Shown in pieces: positions 63,317-64,000 of a stretch of DNA of 64,000 nt. Numbering within the stretch: the stretch's first letter is position 1; each line of letters opens with the position of its first letter. The DNA lies in NCBI RefSeq assembly GCF_024710485.1, contig NZ_JANJUQ010000016.1, positions 1-64,000 on the forward strand, given 5' to 3'. The notes beneath the pieces are model-generated. The model was not told where the DNA came from. It saw only the letters and a program-made list of their open reading frames with translations, and ran no database searches. The position numbers were made by a program, and so were the translations under genes. Source of the DNA: Flavobacterium sp. (lineage in GTDB: Bacteria; Bacteroidota; Bacteroidia; Flavobacteriales; Flavobacteriaceae).

Positions 63317-63853
63317 CTACTTTGCTTTTTGATAATACAGATTGTTGACTAAATGTTTCAACTTTGTTTTGGCAGCATTCAATTGCGACTTAGAGGTGCC
63401 TTCCGAAATGTTGAGCATAACGGCAATTTCTTTGTGACCGTACCCTTCAATGACAAACAAATTGAAAATGGTTTTACAACCTTCCGGAATTAAATTGAGT
63501 AAATTGAGCAAGTCTTCTTCTTCCAAAGGCGTTTCCTGTGCACTTTGCGGTTGGATGCTGAAAGCCGTTTCCTCTAAATACAAATTAAAATTCACGTTGC
63601 GTTTTAATTGCAGCAAACATTGGTTGACTGTAATTTTTCGAGCCCAGGCTTCGAAGGCGCCGGTTTCCTTTAATTGGTCGAGTTTGGTAAAGATGGTGTA
63701 AAAGGCATCGGCCAATACTTCTTCAATCTCCTCTTCCTTTTTTAAATACCGTTTGCAAGTACGATAAAGCTTGGGCGACATATAACTATATACTTCCCGC
63801 TGTGCATCGCGTTGCATTTTTTTACAGGCTGCTATGAGTGTTTCGTTTATCAC
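63317..63853 (-). CDS. ECF-type RNA polymerase sigma factor
   Basis: The 178-residue sigma factor has region 2 (about 18-90, with EEIEEVLADAFYTIFTKLDQ and AWARKITVNQCLLQLKR) and region 4 (about 115-172, with FNLFVIEGYGHKEIAVMLNISEGTSKSQLNAAKTKLK). It should direct RNA polymerase to a small set of envelope or stress genes, probably including its own operon. The apparent start is GTG at 63853; no ATG in frame lies nearby. The anti-sigma-like gene follows after two bases. No sequence matching the usual TAnnTTTG box lies right before it. Confidence 0.9.
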   Translation of the reverse strand: MINETLIAACKKMQRDAQREVYSYMSPKLYRTCKRYLKKEEEIEEVLADAFYTIFTKLDQLKETGAFEAWARKITVNQCLLQLKRNVNFNLYLEETAFSIQPQSAQETPLEEEDLLNLLNLIPEGCKTIFNLFVIEGYGHKEIAVMLNISEGTSKSQLNAAKTKLKHLVNNLYYQKAK

Positions 63854-63946
63854 TATGGGTGTCTTTATGAGTAAAGAGCATGGATTTTAGAAAAAGGTTG
63901 GGACGAGGAGTAAAAAAAGTTTTCAGTCGCAGTCTCAGTAATCAGT

Positions 63947-64000
63947 TTATTCTGTTTTATTAAGAACTAATTTATAAATATCAGATTCCAAAACTTCCGA
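63947..64000 (-). CDS. possible C-terminal end of a gene running off the window
   Basis: Read on the minus strand from the window edge, 17 codons (SEVLESDIYKLVLNKTE) stay open to a TAA at 63947-63949. The composition looks protein-like, but the piece is too short to identify. If real, the gene lies upstream of the sigma factor on the same strand. Confidence 0.3.
   Translation of the reverse strand, partial: SEVLESDIYKLVLNKTE

Overview
The window reads as chromosomal DNA of a member of the Flavobacteriaceae, most likely Flavobacterium or a close relative. The evidence is AT-rich DNA, promoters of the Bacteroidota type (TTG, about 18-20 bp, TAnnTTTG), no Shine-Dalgarno pattern, and marker genes typical of the group. 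These include PorQ of the type IX secretion system, a mevalonate-pathway HMG-CoA synthase, a 590-residue ribosomal protein S1 with six S1 repeats, and SusC-type plug motifs. There is no phage, plasmid, CRISPR array, rRNA or recognisable tRNA. Most genes are core or housekeeping, so the unusual material lies mainly between genes and in the last 4 kb.

Layout. 0-1.7 kb: a structured GC-rich repeat, a 2H phosphoesterase, a remnant of an endonuclease III-like gene and an alpha/beta hydrolase. 1.7-10.6 kb: alpha-glucan metabolism (GlgE, maltokinase, GlgB, GH31 alpha-glucosidase), interrupted by a small GIY-YIG nuclease gene that sits between inverted palindromic repeats. 10.6-25.4 kb: M48 lipoprotein, UMF1-type MFS, DUF6252 lipoprotein, Lon, PorQ, Cmk, a nucleoside permease, S1, a membrane protein of unknown function and PheT. 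25.5-28.5 kb: an AldB/ExaC-type aldehyde dehydrogenase with DUF779 and an AraC regulator; upstream of the dehydrogenase are two 11-bp direct repeats spaced 21 bp. 28.5-35 kb: bestrophin and an RND efflux operon. 35-53.9 kb: RecG, acyltransferase, M1 aminopeptidase, patatin, YifB, MvaS, YpfJ-like metallopeptidase, a giant hybrid histidine kinase, a second aldehyde dehydrogenase, DUF5723, RluA and PanB. 54-59.4 kb: a sigma-54-type response regulator without a DNA-binding domain, a one-lobed DEAD-like protein, DUF2007, an MFS transporter and an ABC-F protein. 59.4-64 kb: a SIMPL protein and an ECF sigma / membrane anti-sigma-like / von Willebrand A operon, in which the last two proteins carry TonB-plug-like segments without a barrel.

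Three intergenic systems stand out. (1) Two families of short palindromes begin with TGTCA and share one hairpin plan: outer stem, 5'-GA/GA-3' tandem mismatch, short inner stem, loop. They occur as a 79-bp inverted pair and as the ends of a 418-bp unit carrying the GIY-YIG gene. This resembles the REPIN/RAYT relation, but with a GIY-YIG nuclease. (2) Four genes have 4-5 copies of a 7-nt tandem repeat directly before the start codon; the unit differs at each gene but the period is the same. (3) Three copies of an element with conserved ends (TAGCCC.GATTGG and GGAAAGC.GGAATA-like) enclose unrelated hairpins.

The central pathway is the GlgE route to alpha-glucan: maltose is phosphorylated by maltokinase, GlgE polymerises maltose-1-phosphate, and GlgB branches the product. 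Trehalose synthase (TreS), the usual maltose source, is not in the window.
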